Part shown: positions 61,578 to 64,000 of the stretch, in pieces
How positions within the stretch are numbered: the stretch's first letter is position 1
Layout: every line of letters starts with the position of its first letter
DNA from: Gemmatirosa kalamazoonensis
Lineage (GTDB): Bacteria > Gemmatimonadota > Gemmatimonadetes > Gemmatimonadales > Gemmatimonadaceae
Length of the DNA: 64,000 nucleotides
Reading direction: 5' to 3'
Assembly (NCBI RefSeq): GCF_000522985.1
Contig: NZ_CP007128.1
Coordinates: 3,580,220-3,644,219 of the forward strand
Notes under the pieces: generated by a model
Seen by the model: only the letters and a program-made list of their open reading frames with translations
What the model was told of the DNA's origin: nothing
Databases searched by the model: none
Made by a program: the position numbers and the translations under genes

Positions 61578-62522
61578 ATGATTCGCACGCGTCTCACGCT
61601 CGCGTCGTTCGCGACGCTCGCTCTCGTTGCGCAAGGCTGCGGTGCCGCCGCGCGCGACGTCCCCGACTCCACGACGGCGACACCTCGAGCAGCGGCCGCG
61701 CCGAGCGGCGTCGACGACTTCGGAGCACCCGTCCCACGCGGACACCGGCCCGAGCGCATCGTCTCGCTCAACCCGACGACGACGGAGCTCCTGTTCGCGC
61801 TCGGCGCCGGCGGCCGGCTCGTCGGGCGCACGCACTGGGATCAGTATCCCTCCGAGGCGCGCGCCGTTCCCGACCTCGGCCCCGGCATCCGGCCTAACGT
61901 CGAGGCGGTGCTCGGCGCGCGGCCCGACCTCGTGCTCCTCTACGCGAGCGCGGACAACCGCTCGGCCGCCGACGCCCTGCGCGCCGCGGGCATCGCCGTC
62001 GTCGCGCTGAAGGTCGACCGCATCGCCGACTTCTTCCGCTGCGTGCGCCTCGTCGGCGACGCGATCGGCGAGCGGCCGCGTGCGGATTCCGTCGTCGACA
62101 GCGTGTCGCGCTCGCTCGACCGCGTGCGCGCCGTCACCGCGAACGTGGCGCGGTTGCGCGTGGTCTGGCCGCTGCTCGCCGATCCGCTGTACGTCATCGG
62201 CGGCGGGAGCTTCATGAGCGAGCTGCTCGACGCCGCGGGCGGCCGCAACGTATTCGCCGACATGCCGCAGCCGTCGCCGCAGGTCGGCCGCGAGGAGGTC
62301 CTGCGGCGTGACGCGGACGTCGTCGTCGCGGCCCCCAGCTCCGTTAGGCGCATCCTCGCCGATCCCGCGTGGCGCGGCCTCACGGCCGTGCGCGAGGGCC
62401 GCGTGTACGCCGACGACACGACGCTCGTCGAGCGGCCGTCGGTGCGCCTGGGTGAGGCGGCGCGCTCCATCGCGCTCCAACTGCACCCCGAGCTGCGCGA
62501 CCGCCTGTCGTCGCCGCGCTGA
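61578..62522 (+). CDS. btuF: Cobalamin ABC transporter substrate-binding lipoprotein (BtuF-like)
   Basis: 314 aa. Lipoprotein (LALVAQGC, Cys about 21) of the helical-backbone TroA/BtuF superfamily. The PERIVSLNPTTTELLFALGAGGRLVGRTHWDQYP region and the RPNVEAVLGARPDLVL segment are typical of vitamin B12 or heme/siderophore-binding proteins. The riboswitch upstream makes cobalamin the likely ligand. ATG 61578 has GGAGGG nine bases upstream; GTG 61572 is too close to it. It carries octamers at 61892 and 62342. Confidence 0.9.
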   Translation: MIRTRLTLASFATLALVAQGCGAAARDVPDSTTATPRAAAAPSGVDDFGAPVPRGHRPERIVSLNPTTTELLFALGAGGRLVGRTHWDQYPSEARAVPDLGPGIRPNVEAVLGARPDLVLLYASADNRSAADALRAAGIAVVALKVDRIADFFRCVRLVGDAIGERPRADSVVDSVSRSLDRVRAVTANVARLRVVWPLLADPLYVIGGGSFMSELLDAAGGRNVFADMPQPSPQVGREEVLRRDADVVVAAPSSVRRILADPAWRGLTAVREGRVYADDTTLVERPSVRLGEAARSIALQLHPELRDRLSSPR

Positions 62523-62532
62523 GCGCCGCGCC

Positions 62533-63507
62533 GTGCGTCTCCGCTACTGGATCGCCGGCGCCGTCGCGCTGGCGCTGCTCGCCATCGCTGGCGTCGCGTT
62601 AGGCGCCGTCACGCTTCCCGTCGGTGCGGTGTGGGCGGCGCTTCGCGGTGCCGGCGACCCGACCACGCTCGTCATCGTCCGCGACCTGCGCCTGCCGCGC
62701 GTCGCGCTCGCGGCGCTCGTCGGCGCGGGGCTCGGCACGAGCGGCGCCGCGCTGCAGGGAGCGCTCCGCAACCCGCTCGCCGAGCCGTATCTGCTCGGCG
62801 TGTCGGGGGGCGCCGCGGTCGGCGCGGTGATCGCCACCGGAGCGGGGCTCTCCATCGCCGCCGCGTTGCCGATCGGTGCGTTCGGCGGAGCCGTCGCGGC
62901 GGCTGCCGCGGTGCTCGGCGTCGCGCGCGCGGCGGGCGGCATCGGCGACGCGAGGCTCCTCGTGATGGCGGGCGTCGTCGTCGGCGCGTTCGCGAACGCC
63001 GCCGTGATGATCCTGCTCGCGGCCGCGCCGGCCGACACCGTGCGCAACGCGCTCTGGTGGATGATGGGCTCCGCGTCCGACGCGCGGTGGCCCGCCGTCC
63101 GGTGGCTCGCGCTCTACGCGCTGGTGTCGGGCACCGTGCTCGTCGCCGGCGCGCGTGACCTCGACGCACTCGCCCTCGGTGCCGACCCGGCCGCTGCGCT
63201 CGGCGTCGACGTCGACCGCGCGTCGCGGCGCGTGTTCGTCACCGCCACGCTGCTCGCCGCGGCGACCGTGTCGGCGGCGGGGCTCGTCGGGTTCGTCGGG
63301 CTCGTCGTGCCGCATCTCGCGCGGGCGTGCGGCGCGCGCGCGCATCGGCCGCTGCTCCTCGCCGCGGGGCTGTTCGGCGCCGCGCTGCTCGTCGGCGCGG
63401 ACGTCGTCGCGCGCGTCGCACACCCGCCGGTGGAGCTGCCGCTCGGTGCCGTGACCGCGATGATCGGCGTGCCGTTCTTCCTCTGGCGACTACGGGCGAC
63501 TCGATGA
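62533..63507 (+). CDS. btuC: Cobalamin ABC transporter permease (BtuC/FecCD family)
   Basis: 324 aa. A multi-span inner-membrane permease with about nine to ten helices. FecCD hallmarks are RLPRVALAALVGAGLGTSGAALQGALRNPLAEPYLLGVSGGAAVGAV near the N-terminus (e.g. ALQGALRNPLAEP), WWMMGS, and AGLVGFVGLVVPHLAR near the C-terminus (the last loops contact the ATPase). The GTG at 62533 follows btuF by ten bases; the stop overlaps the ATPase gene (ATGA). An octamer lies at 62597. Confidence 0.94.
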   Translation: MRLRYWIAGAVALALLAIAGVALGAVTLPVGAVWAALRGAGDPTTLVIVRDLRLPRVALAALVGAGLGTSGAALQGALRNPLAEPYLLGVSGGAAVGAVIATGAGLSIAAALPIGAFGGAVAAAAAVLGVARAAGGIGDARLLVMAGVVVGAFANAAVMILLAAAPADTVRNALWWMMGSASDARWPAVRWLALYALVSGTVLVAGARDLDALALGADPAAALGVDVDRASRRVFVTATLLAAATVSAAGLVGFVGLVVPHLARACGARAHRPLLLAAGLFGAALLVGADVVARVAHPPVELPLGAVTAMIGVPFFLWRLRATR

Positions 63508-64000
63508 GCGACGCGCCGCTGCTCGCGTTCTACGGGGTGAGCGTGCGCTACCCGCGCGCCCGCGCCCGCGCGCTCGACGGCGTGAGCCTCGGCGTGCCGC
63601 GCGGTCGCGTGACCGCGGTCGTCGGGCCTAACGGAAGCGGCAAGAGCTCGCTCGTCCGCGCGCTGCTCGGCCGGGTGCCGCTCGAGGCGGGCGACATCCG
63701 CCTCGAGGGCGCGAGCGTGCGCACCATGGATCCGCGCGCGCTCGCGCGTCGCGTTGCCGTCGTCACGCAGCGTGAGGAGCTCGCGTTCCCGCTCCGCGTG
63801 CGCGAGTACGTCGCGCTCGGCCGGCTGCCGCACGGCACGCGCTGGTCGGTGTCCGGCGCCGCCGACGCGGAGGCGGCGGCGCGCGCGATGGAAATCGCCG
63901 GCGTCGGCGACTTCGCCGACCGCCCGACCGACGAGCTGTCCGGCGGCGAGTGGCAGCGCGTCCGCGTCGCCCGCGCGCTCGCGCAGGGCGGCGAGGCTCT
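63504..64000 (+). CDS. btuD: Cobalamin ABC transporter ATP-binding protein, N-terminal part (3' end outside window)
   Basis: About 165 residues are visible, continuing past the window end. Walker A GPNGSGKSSL is at about 42-51, the Q-loop in AVVTQREEL, and the ABC signature LSGGEWQRVRVARAL near 150; Walker B is just beyond the cut. It is the FecE/BtuD type. The ATG overlaps the btuC stop. An octamer (63626-63633) encodes Pro-Asn-Gly of Walker A as CCT AAC GGA. Confidence 0.93.
   Translation, partial: MSDAPLLAFYGVSVRYPRARARALDGVSLGVPRGRVTAVVGPNGSGKSSLVRALLGRVPLEAGDIRLEGASVRTMDPRALARRVAVVTQREELAFPLRVREYVALGRLPHGTRWSVSGAADAEAAARAMEIAGVGDFADRPTDELSGGEWQRVRVARALAQGGEA

Larger units (their letters stand above)
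3541..63633. repeat. Dispersed octamer CGTTAGGC/GCCTAACG, 41 copies
   Basis: Found by reading both strands. CGTTAGGC on the plus strand starts at 11095, 13224, 15605, 16122, 17662, 19778, 24650, 25160, 31148, 34475, 36048, 36376, 39371, 40505, 42621, 47293, 48605, 53416, 55971, 57093, 57777, 62342 and 62597 (23). GCCTAACG starts at 3541, 11756, 12368, 16320, 17653, 18267, 27112, 28409, 29444, 30134, 31183, 34485, 45953, 50208, 60216, 61482, 61892 and 63626 (18). Seven-base cores lacking the outer C occur at 5556, 32620, 32844 and 43960. This is a hand count; one or two may be missed. Confidence 0.9.

Noticed and set aside
1-64000. tRNA, rRNA genes, insertion sequences or prophage
   Set aside because: None of the conserved tRNA/rRNA segments, transposase motifs or integrase genes were seen. 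Base composition is even apart from the small hairpin gaps.

Overview
The window is a gene-dense, very GC-rich (roughly 72% by eye) bacterial chromosome segment. It resembles the phylum Gemmatimonadota: a murC-ftsQ-ftsA-ftsZ division cluster, many secreted lipoproteins and outer-membrane-like proteins of unknown function, a PEP-CTERM protein, class I fructose-bisphosphatase, split methylmalonyl-CoA mutase and an Hpf-HprK-PTS cluster. The phylum is inferred from gene content, since no rRNA gene is present. Both window ends cut genes: murC at the left and a cobalamin-transport ATPase gene at the right. Start/stop overlaps of the ATGA/GTGA type are the rule, so most genes lie in translationally coupled operons.

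Layout. 0-8.8 kb: murC-ftsQ-ftsA, a 407-base leader with a promoter, ftsZ, an M23 peptidase, a vWA-like membrane protein and ftsY. 9-16.3 kb: recG, an acetyltransferase, then on the minus strand a sensor kinase-lipoprotein-lipid kinase operon, and asnS. 16.3-20.5 kb (minus): a secreted repeat lipoprotein, an M1 peptidase and mazG. 20.5-27.1 kb: alr-deoB-cdd-lipoprotein-outer membrane protein, then a receiver/histidine-kinase hybrid. 27.3-31.2 kb: a lipoprotein with seven 115-residue repeats and a PEP-CTERM protein. 31.5-37.9 kb: miaB, two minus-strand envelope proteins, comEC and a small zincin. 37.9-46 kb: fbp, methylmalonyl-CoA mutase large subunit, argS, a PfkB kinase and purM. 46-51.1 kb: a porin-like protein, ribD-ribE-ribBA-ribH and nusB. 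51.2-58.2 kb: a glycosyltransferase, hpf, hprK, mannose-family PTS IIA-IIB-IIC-IID, HPr and enzyme I. 58.3-64 kb: metK, a bifunctional nuclease, a membrane protein, then a cobalamin riboswitch before a BtuF-BtuC-BtuD-type importer.

Two layers of non-coding structure stand out. First, the 8-mer CGTTAGGC (complement GCCTAACG) occurs 41 times by hand count, about one per 1.6 kb, against about two expected from base composition. It is nearly balanced between strands, sits mostly inside genes through unusual codon choices (TTA Leu, AGG Arg, CCT-AAC Pro-Asn), supplies the TAA stop of three genes, and occurs twice as a perfect inverted pair. This looks like a DNA-uptake-type signal, and comEC, the DNA-uptake channel gene, is in the same window. 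Second, seven gaps between co-directional genes hold long hairpins whose arms are mostly tandem copies of a short unit (GTGGAGC at three sites, GGGACTC, GCTGCGTG and others). I know of no named family for either.

Metabolically, the cobalamin importer with its riboswitch fits the presence of a B12-dependent mutase. The HprK/HPr(Ser46)/enzyme I set, next to a complete mannose-type permease, suggests carbon control coupled to sugar uptake.
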